Of a stretch of DNA of 37,476 nt, positions 23,204 through 31,403 are shown piece after piece. The DNA lies in the NCBI GenBank assembly GCA_944389865.1, contig CALXNX010000022.1, positions 1-37,476 on the forward strand, in the 5' to 3' direction. Position 1 is the first letter of the stretch. Each line of letters begins with the position of its first letter. The notes under the pieces are model-generated. The model did not search any database. It was not told the origin of the DNA and was given only the letters and a program-made list of their open reading frames with translations. Origin of the DNA: an uncultured Succinivibrionaceae bacterium. Its GTDB lineage: Bacteria > Pseudomonadota > Gammaproteobacteria > Enterobacterales > Succinivibrionaceae. The position numbers and the translations under genes are program-made.

Positions 23204-24283
23204 TTACTGCAGCATGGCTGCCAGAATCTGTTTTTTAGTATTGTCGTAATCGTCCTGCGTAATGAGACCTGCCTCAAGCATGGTCTTGAGCTTGGCAAGC
23301 TTAGCTGCCGGATCGTCAGCCGGAGCTGCCGCCGCAGGATTGGCTGCAGGCGCAGCGCCGGCGCCAAACAGATTGCCGGAGAATTTGGACATCATGCCGG
23401 ATACCGCAAAGCCCATTCCAAGCCCCGCACCGGCTGCGGACATATCGCCGCCTGCGCCCTGATTATTGGCCACATCCTTCATAATTTCCATGCTCTTGAT
23501 GCGCTCATAGTCGCTGCCCAGAAGTGCCAGCTCGCGCTTGCGGCGATAAGCAGCTTCAAGCTCTGCTCTATTAGGATCGTCCTCGGCAATATCCAGAGCA
23601 TTGATATTGAAAACGGCAAGCTTCAGGCCGTAAGACGCAAAGACCGGCTGCAGCAGACTTCCGATGACGGCAGCCAGATCGTCAAGCTTTGCGCAGACGC
23701 CTAAAATCTCCTCCTGCGCCTGCATCAGAGCTTTAGCAATGGATGATTTGATGGTCTGCAGGAACTGATGGAAGAAGAAATCGTCCAGGTTCTTCACATT
23801 AAATTCTTCCACAAAGCCCGCCAGTTTGCTGATAAAGAGCGGAGCATCTGCGATAGTGATCTTGTATGCGCCTCTGCCCGTAAGCGAGGTTTGGATCTGC
23901 TGCACCGGATCGCGCACTTGAATAGGCGAATCAGTGCCCCAGAGAATTTCCATGCTCATGGCCGTGCGCACAAAAAATACCTGGCAGGTAAAAGTAGACT
24001 CTCCGCCGCTTAAGATATTGCGCAGCGCACTCAGAAAAGGATAGTTCTCAGTCTTCAGCTCATAGCGCCCCGGGCCGAAAACCTGCATCAGCTGCCCATT
24101 TTTATAGAACAGCGCTTCCTCACCGGGATTGACCGTAAGAACCGAATTGGTGTTGAAATCCTCAACCGGAGACTTCCAGATAATAAGGTCAGGATCAGCT
24201 CCGTTGGCTAAGGCATTAAGAAAATGCCTGCTTGACGATGCATCTGCATCGCCGAAATTATGGCGATAGTTAAAAATACTCAT
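23204..24283 (-). CDS. SPFH/virion-core-like protein with C-terminal SHOCT domain (YdjI-like)
   Basis: 359 residues. The text VLTVNPGEEALFYKNGQLMQ, VFGPGRYELKTENYPFL and YGLKLAVFNINALDIAEDD is typical of the SPFH domain proteins annotated as virion core protein or YdjI. After a helix (AELEAAYRRKRELALLG) comes a Gly/Ala-rich low-complexity stretch (about 275-325), then a SHOCT motif at the very end (KLAKLKTMLEAGLITQDDYD). SPFH proteins oligomerise at membranes. The ATG at 24283 is chosen. A TTG at 24310 in the same frame has a GGAG only one base upstream, too close to serve. It is the first gene of a three-gene operon and is preceded by tandem repeats at 24310-24341. No pspA homologue is in the window. 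Confidence 0.8.
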   Translation of the reverse strand: MSIFNYRHNFGDADASSSRHFLNALANGADPDLIIWKSPVEDFNTNSVLTVNPGEEALFYKNGQLMQVFGPGRYELKTENYPFLSALRNILSGGESTFTCQVFFVRTAMSMEILWGTDSPIQVRDPVQQIQTSLTGRGAYKITIADAPLFISKLAGFVEEFNVKNLDDFFFHQFLQTIKSSIAKALMQAQEEILGVCAKLDDLAAVIGSLLQPVFASYGLKLAVFNINALDIAEDDPNRAELEAAYRRKRELALLGSDYERIKSMEIMKDVANNQGAGGDMSAAGAGLGMGFAVSGMMSKFSGNLFGAGAAPAANPAAAAPADDPAAKLAKLKTMLEAGLITQDDYDNTKKQILAAMLQ

Positions 24284-24309
24284 CTCAAAGATGCCGCTTA
24301 AAAAACTCA

Positions 24310-24341
24310 ATCTCCGGATCTAATGCCTGATCTCCGGAGAT
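24310..24341. repeat. Tandem ATCTCCGGA repeats in the leader of the SPFH operon
   Basis: ATCTCCGGA occurs at 24310-24318 and again at 24330-24338, exactly 20 bases apart, about two helical turns. The second copy is extended to a perfect 12-base palindrome, ATCTCCGGAGAT (24330-24341). Both sit 27-58 bases before the chosen start of the SPFH gene and after the end of res. This is the geometry expected of an operator. No promoter boxes were recognised with confidence. Confidence 0.5.
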
Positions 24342-24443
24342 GTAATGTTAAAACTCTCTAAAAATGCAGGATTTGTTCACTGTCCTCATTTTACACCTGC
24401 TGCCGGCAGTCTCCACGTTTTGAGCAGATGACCGCACAGGATT

Positions 24444-27440
24444 TCACGTTTCATTTTTCAGCTTAATGCTGAAAAACTGCTCCATCTTTTCAGCTGTCAG
24501 CGCAGTCCGCTCAGCTGCAGTCAGACTTTCCGGCAGATACAGAAAATCAAAGGCAATCGGATTGTGCTGCGCCTGATTAAAACGGATAAACTCCTGCATA
24601 AAGCCGCGTTTGAGCGCAAAGTCAGCTTCAAAGCCGCTGCCCTTGGTTTCCACCATTAAGATTTGCTCCACCGTCGAACCGTCAGCACTTCTTTTTGCAA
24701 TTAAAAAGTCCGGCCGATAGCTGTTGGTTCTGCGCCACCTGCCGTCTCTTTTGACGTAGCATTTGATGAATAAATTGCCGCGCCGGTTATCGCCGTTGTA
24801 GAACACATCCAAACCTGCTGCCGTGACCACATTCAGAATATCATCTGCAAAATAGGTGCGCTCCAAACTGCCGTTTAAGCAGTACGGGATATAGTGCAGC
24901 GTGTGGTTCCTGATCTGCTCGGGGAGCAGTTCAGGAGGCGGGGTTTTAATCAGCTCATCGTATTGATTGAATAGGATCTTGAGCTTGTCCGGATCGCTTT
25001 CCTGAGCGATTAGACTGCGCAGCTCTTCCACGCTTAAGCCCGGCGCCACCCCGACATCCGCCTTGAGGACCGCTTCCACTGCGCGGCTGTCCTCAGGGTA
25101 CAGATACATATCGCTGCTCAAGGGCAATGGGTATCCCGGATCCTGATCTACCTTGGCAAACTCGGTATCAATGCGCTGATACACAGTTTTAACATCTGCT
25201 GTGCGCTCGGGGTAGAAGCATCTTCTGACCGCCGCGCGCAGGGCTGCCTGATCGTATTTAGGGCTTAACTGATAAATCCCGCGGTCCTGATCGTAAGGCT
25301 CAGTGATGCTGTAGAAAATGGAGGATAAATCGACTTGATGCTGCAGCAGCTCATCCAACAGAGACATGGAGCCTGACTCCCTGCAGATTAAGTGCAGCCA
25401 GCCGCTGAAAGTTATCAGGGCATTTTCTGCAGCCACCAGATCCTGTTCTGCTGTCAGCCTTAAAGTGTGATTAAGATTACTGATCCCGGTACGCACTGTG
25501 GTAATAAACCGATTTGCAAATGCATCTTTCTGGATCTTCAGCAGTTCAGCATTAACATCCCTGGCTCTTTGATTAAAAACAGGTTTAGTCAGTTCCATGT
25601 TGAAATAGACCAGCCGGCCTAAATGCAGCGCCTGCCTGCGATCATGGACTGGAACCGTATCAGCGCGCCTTTCATGTTCTCCTAAAGCTTTAAACTCAGC
25701 TAAGGTCATATCATGATCTTTCTGCAGCTGCTTGTTTAAAATTTCAGCATTATCCCGGTTCAGCCAGATCTGCGCATCATTATCAGTACGGCCGCCTACC
25801 TGTCTTAAGCAGCGGCAGCAGGTCTGCAGCACCATATTGGTTTTACAGACGTTGGCCGCAGACAGGATCACTCCGGTTAAACTGCGGCAGTCCCAGCCTT
25901 CCTTGCCGATTTGAGCCAGCAGGATCACTCTTACCTGAGACAGCGGGCTGTCTAAATTAGCAAAAGCTGCCGCATTGGCTTTAGGCAGGGCAAAAGCATT
26001 GTTTTTGCCTCCGCCGTGATACTTCAGTACTGCAGTATGCGGATCCAAGCCTGCTTTGCTGACAATCTCGCAGACGCGCGGGTAAATTTCAGTTTCCAGC
26101 TCCTCCACAAAGGCGCAGTACACGGCGATTTTAGGGCAGGTATTATCGTCATAGCACTTGTCTTTGTAGTGCTCAAGGAAGCTCTGCAGGCCCTTTTCAA
26201 TAATGTATTCCCGGGAGGCTACGGCATGCTGCGGATCCTGGGGAATAAAGACTTTGGGCTTCTTTAAAAAGCTTTTTACCGCCTTAGAGAGCGGATAGTA
26301 ATAGACCACATTATTGATAAAGCTGCTGCTTAAGGCAGTACCGATGCCGAAATCAATTTTCTCAGCCCTATCTACGTAGGGAGTGCCGCTGAAGCCCAAA
26401 ACTGCAGTTACCGAGCCGCTCTGATTCCGGGCGGCATGCGAATCAGGCTGATAACGGCGCAGAGCCCAGCTTTCGACCACCTGCCTTAATTTGACGTCGC
26501 TGCTTTCTTTTTTAGCGGCCGCAGCATGATGCACTTCATCAATCAGGATGGACAGATGGGGAATGCAGCCGATTAAGTCGCGCAGCTCATTGCCGGCGCT
26601 GTCAGCATTTTCATCGTTCAGCCCGTCAAGGATCACTTTTTCAGCATTGGTGACGGCCACCAGTCCCATCATTTCGGAAAATGGCTGATGCAGAGCTATC
26701 TTTTGCGCATTGGGATTGCGCACGCGATTGCTTTTTCTGGCGCCGGCCTGCTCATCCAGGATCTCAAATTTGATTAAGCTCTTCAGCTGCGCTGCGGTAT
26801 TGTCATCGAAAATCCATGCCGGATCAAAGTCAGCAATAGTCTTCAGGCTGGGCATAATGGATGACTTCAGACCGGATGGCGCAAAGACCAGAAAGTTGTG
26901 GGCAAAACGTGGATCCTGCGGATTTAACTGAGCGTAATACAAATCAAGGTAGATAAAGGCTGCCATTAAAAATGTTTTGCCGGCGCCCATCGGCAGACTG
27001 AAGATATAGTCTGCGTATGACACCTCATAAAACATCTTGTCGATGACGTCATTGAAGTCGTACTCAAAAGAGTGCGAGCTCAGCATTTTCTGCAGCAGCG
27101 ATGCATCGGCTTTCTTAACTTTTTTGGCACTGCCGGTTTCAAGAGCCTTGGCATATTCATAAAAAGAGCGGGCCGCCGGATCACTTGAGTAAAAGTTATA
27201 CAGCGGGCGCGGCAGCGCTTCCTGATCTAAATCCAAAGAGCAGAAAAATCCCTCTTTAAACAGCTGCGCCAGGCTTTTATTTTGGCCGGCCAATTTCAAA
27301 AAGAGATAGGTTTTAATGGATTCAATCTGCGGATCACGCAGCCGGCCTTTTTTTCTGATCTCTGCAGCAAGCGCTCCTGCAGGACAGCTGCTCTGGCGGT
27401 ACCACTCATCCCTTTTGGCAGTAATTAACTTATAAAACAT
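24444..27440 (-). CDS. res: Type III restriction enzyme, Res subunit (helicase-nuclease)
   Basis: 998 residues, the usual Res size. Superfamily 2 helicase motifs appear in order: Walker A PMGAGKT (150-156), DEVHH (301-305), GFSGTPYVDR (motif III) and RCLRQVGGRT (motif VI). A PD-(D/E)xK nuclease site is at the C-terminus: Asp911 in RPDFLI, with Glu931 and Lys933 in VETKG. All residues for ATP hydrolysis and cleavage are present, so the protein should be active. It translocates along DNA and cleaves when two unmodified sites are in the right orientation, as a complex with Mod. The start follows the mod stop by 22 bases. Parts of the gene look more AT-rich by eye than the flanking backbone. Confidence 0.9.
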   Translation of the reverse strand: MFYKLITAKRDEWYRQSSCPAGALAAEIRKKGRLRDPQIESIKTYLFLKLAGQNKSLAQLFKEGFFCSLDLDQEALPRPLYNFYSSDPAARSFYEYAKALETGSAKKVKKADASLLQKMLSSHSFEYDFNDVIDKMFYEVSYADYIFSLPMGAGKTFLMAAFIYLDLYYAQLNPQDPRFAHNFLVFAPSGLKSSIMPSLKTIADFDPAWIFDDNTAAQLKSLIKFEILDEQAGARKSNRVRNPNAQKIALHQPFSEMMGLVAVTNAEKVILDGLNDENADSAGNELRDLIGCIPHLSILIDEVHHAAAAKKESSDVKLRQVVESWALRRYQPDSHAARNQSGSVTAVLGFSGTPYVDRAEKIDFGIGTALSSSFINNVVYYYPLSKAVKSFLKKPKVFIPQDPQHAVASREYIIEKGLQSFLEHYKDKCYDDNTCPKIAVYCAFVEELETEIYPRVCEIVSKAGLDPHTAVLKYHGGGKNNAFALPKANAAAFANLDSPLSQVRVILLAQIGKEGWDCRSLTGVILSAANVCKTNMVLQTCCRCLRQVGGRTDNDAQIWLNRDNAEILNKQLQKDHDMTLAEFKALGEHERRADTVPVHDRRQALHLGRLVYFNMELTKPVFNQRARDVNAELLKIQKDAFANRFITTVRTGISNLNHTLRLTAEQDLVAAENALITFSGWLHLICRESGSMSLLDELLQHQVDLSSIFYSITEPYDQDRGIYQLSPKYDQAALRAAVRRCFYPERTADVKTVYQRIDTEFAKVDQDPGYPLPLSSDMYLYPEDSRAVEAVLKADVGVAPGLSVEELRSLIAQESDPDKLKILFNQYDELIKTPPPELLPEQIRNHTLHYIPYCLNGSLERTYFADDILNVVTAAGLDVFYNGDNRRGNLFIKCYVKRDGRWRRTNSYRPDFLIAKRSADGSTVEQILMVETKGSGFEADFALKRGFMQEFIRFNQAQHNPIAFDFLYLPESLTAAERTALTAEKMEQFFSIKLKNET

Positions 27441-27462
27441 TGAATTAATCCCAGAGCACAGG

Positions 27463-29382
27463 TCAGTACTTTACTTTAAACTCAGTTTCATCACCGCAGA
27501 TATTGCGGATCTTAAGCCGCAGCGGCTTTTGGTTTAAGGTAAGCGTACCGTCCCAGAAGCAATTCTGCTTTTGTCCGTTAATGTAAAGTTTGCTGTCTGT
27601 GCCGATTTTGATTTCATAATCAGACTGCCAGACGCCGTCAGCATTAGTGCAGTCAGCTGAGATGAGCTCAATGCACTCAAGGCCGTTTTCAGACAGGCTG
27701 ATTTGCTGCTGCTTAGTCTTTTTGCCGCTGTAAATATCTGCAATAACTTTGGCATTGAAGTCCTCAAGCTTTTTATAGATGCGATCGCTGAAGAATTTAT
27801 TGATAACTACCTTCCATGAGCTGTTTTCAGCGCTGATCTTAAAGTTGCAGTCATCCTCACACACTGTATTAAAGCGCAGCAGCGGCTTTAAATCTCTAAA
27901 CTCAATTTCATAGCCGGTAACCTGATATTCATGATAGTAGGCCTTAAGCTCTGTAAGCGGAATGCTGTCAATAAAGTAGATGATCACCTTTTTGGTATCG
28001 TAAGGCAGATCCGGCATAGCCTCATTCATGATCCGATCCAGCAGCGCCAGATCTAACAGCTTAGTGGTGCTGTCAGTAAGATTAGGCACATATACCGGGA
28101 CTGCACCGTATTTGGGATCGTTAATCACACCCTCCCAAAACTTATCCAGCCCGTCCTGATTGACCAGATTGGGAATTATGGATTTGAGCTTATCCATAGT
28201 CTGCACCGGATTGCGGTACAAAGATACGCCGTCTTTAATTTCGTAAACGGAGAATGAAGCCTGATTGGCAATCAGCCGGTCCCGGGCAGTTTGGATGCTG
28301 TTAATGCCGATATCCACATGAATAAACTTCCGGCCTAAGCGATGCGCTGCTGCAGCAGTAACTCCGCTGCCGCCGAAGAAGTCAGCGACAACCATGCCTG
28401 CATTGGAGGAAGCATTAATGATGCGTTCTAAGAGAGCTTCTGGCTTTTGGGTAGCGTACCCCACCTCTCTTTCTTTAGCTACGGGATTAATCATTGAAAT
28501 TTCCCACACATCCGGCATAGGAACGCCCTTAGTAGGCTCGTCAGTAAGAATAGACCTTCTTACCCCGTCTTCTCCGATTACACTTTTCCATGAAACGCCT
28601 TGGGCACTGGATTTTTCAGATTTAGGAATATACAGCTGGTTGTATGTGTACTGTGACTTATCTTTTACATACACAAAAAGCAAATCATGGTTTCTTGCAT
28701 ATTGTTTACCCGCGATGTTCCACCTTCTGTAATACCAAATTACATCGTTAAGAAAATTGTCTTCCCCGAAGATCTCATCCATTAAGATTTTGACATAATG
28801 CCCAATATGCCAATCCAAATGCACATAAATCGAAGCAGTATCACTCATTACTTCCTTAATGGCACATAGATTTTCGTACATCCAGTTTAAATAGCGCTCT
28901 TTGTCCCAGATGTCCCCGTACATTTTCTCTTCAAAAGCTCTGAATTCGTCATCACTCAGCTCCTGAGCAGCCTGATCAAGTTCAGCCGCTTTTTGCGGGT
29001 TGCGGCGCAGAAAGATCTTTTTAGCATAATCAGCACCGCTGGCAAAAGGAGGATCAATATAGACTAGGTCAACTTTAATGCCCTGCTTTTTAAGATAAGC
29101 GCAGGCAGTCAGACACTCGCCGCGAATCAGCATATTATCATTCGGCTGTGAGCCGATTTTTTCCGTTAACTCGCATTCATACAGCGGCAGTCCGCGCTCT
29201 AAGCGCGGCTCAAGATCCGTATCGCCTTTGTAGTGCAGATATTTACGGGTGCGGGTAAAGTTATTTAAGATGGCCTGACCGTTAATAATGTTAGGAGTAT
29301 AAGGCAGATATTCTACCGGCATGAGTTTGTGATCCTGTGCTTGCTGAAATTGCAGTAAAGCTGCATAAACACGAGTATGCAT
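27463..29382 (-). CDS. mod: Type III DNA-methyltransferase, Mod subunit (N6-adenine)
   Basis: 639 residues. The catalytic motif IV is DPPF at 110-113, with the S-adenosylmethionine motif ADFFGGSG at 333-340 afterwards. This order marks a beta-class N6-adenine methyltransferase, as in type III Mod proteins. The segment between (about 200-310) should carry the target-recognition domain and is modest in size. About 280 residues follow the methylase fold, plausibly the dimer and Res-contacting part. No simple-sequence repeats, the usual phase-variation device of mod genes, were seen. The ATG at 29382 has a weak ribosome site. ATG at 29322 (MPVEYLPYTPN) has AGGA in a better place and may be the true start. 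AT-richer codon use than neighbours suggests horizontal transfer. Confidence 0.9.
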   Translation of the reverse strand: MHTRVYAALLQFQQAQDHKLMPVEYLPYTPNIINGQAILNNFTRTRKYLHYKGDTDLEPRLERGLPLYECELTEKIGSQPNDNMLIRGECLTACAYLKKQGIKVDLVYIDPPFASGADYAKKIFLRRNPQKAAELDQAAQELSDDEFRAFEEKMYGDIWDKERYLNWMYENLCAIKEVMSDTASIYVHLDWHIGHYVKILMDEIFGEDNFLNDVIWYYRRWNIAGKQYARNHDLLFVYVKDKSQYTYNQLYIPKSEKSSAQGVSWKSVIGEDGVRRSILTDEPTKGVPMPDVWEISMINPVAKEREVGYATQKPEALLERIINASSNAGMVVADFFGGSGVTAAAAHRLGRKFIHVDIGINSIQTARDRLIANQASFSVYEIKDGVSLYRNPVQTMDKLKSIIPNLVNQDGLDKFWEGVINDPKYGAVPVYVPNLTDSTTKLLDLALLDRIMNEAMPDLPYDTKKVIIYFIDSIPLTELKAYYHEYQVTGYEIEFRDLKPLLRFNTVCEDDCNFKISAENSSWKVVINKFFSDRIYKKLEDFNAKVIADIYSGKKTKQQQISLSENGLECIELISADCTNADGVWQSDYEIKIGTDSKLYINGQKQNCFWDGTLTLNQKPLRLKIRNICGDETEFKVKY

Positions 29383-29720
29383 AATGTTTAAGCCGCTTTC
29401 TATGCATTGTTCCGAAATTATGTCTGTTTAAAGCATACTCATGCCGATCTTAAAAATCTACAGCGCAGCGGATAAATTTAACTGATAGCGCAATTCCTAA
29501 GGTGCACGTGCTGGATGACAATAAGGATCCTCCAGCCAAGCGCTGTCCTTTTTAAGCAGACATAGTCTCCAGCGGTTTCCTGCGGGCCAGATACGGCGTA
29601 CAGCGGCTGTCGTAGAGATGATCGCGACAAGGGGAGACCATCTGCATCAAAGCCGCTGTCCAAAGCCTGCCAGTGCTCATGAAAATGGAGGCAATAGGAT
29701 CACCAGCAAATACAGCGGCC
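29383..29720. other. Intergenic stretch with decayed coding text
   Basis: These 338 bases hold no intact gene. The part next to mod is AT-rich and should carry its promoter, though no boxes stand out. In the rest, short minus-strand stretches in three different frames look protein-like: one beginning HEHWQALDSGFDADGLPLS, one with RDHLYDSRCTPYLARRKPLE and one with LLKKDSAWLEDPYCHP. They follow one another in order, as expected for a gene broken by frameshifts. I do not recognise the family, and the pattern may be chance. Confidence 0.3.
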
Positions 29721-30480
29721 CTACTCATTCAAGGTATCAAAGGCAAAGTAACGCAGCAGGTACCGGCGCAGCAGGGCCGGAAAGAAGGGCAGCAGCCGGA
29801 TGCCGACAGCTAAGGGCCACGGGAAGACCGTGCGCATTCTTCCCTGTGCAAGAGCATTTAAACTCAGTACCGCTGCTTGCTCAGCTGAGATCTTAAACCA
29901 GCAGCGCCCGGCAAAGCGCCGGCCCATCGGAGAAGGTCAGCTTCACCCTACGCGCAGCAAACTGCGGCTGCAGCGCCTGCACCGCGTAGGACAATGCGGC
30001 CTTAGCTGAGCCGTAAACCGGAAGCATCGGAATGGGATAGAGCGCGGCCTGCGAGGAGATGAGCGCAATCCTCGTGCCGAGAGTGAACTTATCTGCGTTC
30101 TCATACAGAAACTGCAGCGGTGCCAGCGCATTCAATTTAAAGATCTGCTCGACAGCCGCTGGATCTTCGAGAGAATCTCGAGCATGCGCCGGAACCTGTC
30201 CGGCCGCCAGGATCAAGCATTGACATCCGGCCGCTGCGGCCATGCTCATAGCAAGCGCACGCACCTTGGGATCGGTGAAATCACCCGGACAGATCTGCAC
30301 CTCAACTCCGTGCGCAGCAGCGTACTGCCTTTGCTCCTGCAGAATGTGCTCACGCCTGGCGCTTAAGACTAAAGCGCGGACTCTGCAGGCGCAGAGCTCA
30401 TGCACTATGGCCTGCCCTAAGCCACCGGTACTGCCGCAGATGAAAACTGCCTGCCCGGCATAAAAGGCTGCACTTCTCAT
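29721..30480 (-). pseudogene. SDR-family oxidoreductase broken by a frameshift
   Basis: The 5' part (30480 down to about 29930) encodes a good SDR: AVFICGSTGGLGQAIVHEL (dinucleotide loop), VLSARRE, LILAAGQVP, RIALISSQAALYPIPMLP with the catalytic Ser, and YGSAKAALSYA with Tyr and Lys. The frame then ends in an odd tail (ALCRALLV) at 29893. One base on, the next frame is open from before 29927 to TAG at 29721 and supplies the missing end: RRFAGRCWFKISAEQAAVLS, ALAQGRMRTVFPWPLAV and a hydrophobic, basic tail, exactly what follows the SDR core. A shift of one base around 29925-29935 therefore interrupts the gene. It starts 23 bases after rnm and ends the rlmKL operon. A sequencing error would restore a 252-residue enzyme. 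Confidence 0.75.
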
Positions 30481-30503
30481 GCTTTTTCTCTGCTTGAAAA
30501 CCT

Positions 30504-31403
30504 TCAGGTCGACGGCTGCGCCGCCGCGCTGCGGCGTTGATCATGCACCGAAAAGCGCTCTCCCCAGCGCGCACTCTGCCACAGCGGGGTACAGTTTGCG
30601 GGCAGCTGCAGATTAAAGCCCAGATCGCGCCAGACTCCCGCCTGATGAAAATCCGATCCCGCCGAGGCCAGCAGGTCAAAGCGGCCGCACAGCTGCGCTA
30701 AATAATCGCGATCGGCCGGCCGCTGCTGCGCCGAGGCCACTTCCAGAGCCTCGCCGCCTGCGGCTTTAAAGTCGGCAATGAGCTCGCGCAGCTTGGTATT
30801 GGTCATCACATAGCGGCGCGGATGGGCCAGCACCGCGACGCCGCCTGCCGCTGCGACAGTCTCTACTGCAGCAGCCACGCTGCCCCACTGCGTATTGACG
30901 TAGGCCGGGCGGCCGCGCTTTAAGTATTTATTAAAGGCTTCATCACTGGTCTGACACGCGCCGGTAGAAACAATAAAGCGCGCATAATTGCCGCGGGTAA
31001 TAGCAGCGCCTGGAGCGGCCTGCTCCTTTGTCCTTGCAAGAGCATCGGCAAAGCCCAGACGCTCTAATTTGGCTCCAATCTCCACTGCGCGCTCATCGCG
31101 CTTTTGGCGCTGCCGGGCCAGGAGCTCCTGCAGCTTATCGTGCTGCGGATCCATAAAGAGCCCTACCACGTGAATTTGAAAATTGCGCCACGAGGTCGAG
31201 ATCTCAATGCCCGGGATCAGCTGCAGTCCGGCCAGCTCAGCTGCAGCCTGCGCCTGCGGAATGCCGTCGATGGTATCGTGATCGGTTAAGGCCAGAACCT
31301 TTAAATGGCGGGAGACGGCGAACTCCACCACCTCAGTCGGACTTAAGGCTCCGTCAGAGGCACTGGAGTGGCAGTGCAGATCAATGATGCTAAATTCATG
31401 CAT
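30504..31403 (-). CDS. rnm: PHP-domain phosphoesterase, RNase AM / 3',5'-nucleotide bisphosphate phosphatase type
   Basis: 299 residues, like E. coli YciV/Rnm (293). The PHP metal motifs are IDLHCHSSASDG (residues 7-18), LALTDHDTIDG, LIPGIEIST, then ITRGNYARFIV, VAVLAHPRRY and SAGSDFHQAGV, giving the complete set of His and Asp ligands. The family removes 3'-phosphate from pAp and trims 5' ends of RNA such as 5S and 23S rRNA precursors. AGGAG lies before the ATG, inside the end of uup, and the genes overlap by 8 bases. The last 12 residues (RRSAAAQPST) are not conserved. In E. coli the gene is next to yciO; here the two are 9 kb apart. Confidence 0.9.
   Translation of the reverse strand: MHEFSIIDLHCHSSASDGALSPTEVVEFAVSRHLKVLALTDHDTIDGIPQAQAAAELAGLQLIPGIEISTSWRNFQIHVVGLFMDPQHDKLQELLARQRQKRDERAVEIGAKLERLGFADALARTKEQAAPGAAITRGNYARFIVSTGACQTSDEAFNKYLKRGRPAYVNTQWGSVAAAVETVAAAGGVAVLAHPRRYVMTNTKLRELIADFKAAGGEALEVASAQQRPADRDYLAQLCGRFDLLASAGSDFHQAGVWRDLGFNLQLPANCTPLWQSARWGERFSVHDQRRSAAAQPST

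Noticed and set aside
29478..29663. 61-codon minus-strand frame upstream of mod
   Set aside because: No ribosome site, and protein-like text continues better in other frames. Treated as part of decayed sequence.
29800..30009. 69-codon plus-strand frame opposite the SDR tail
   Set aside because: Antisense to the SDR C-terminal frame, which has recognisable family features.
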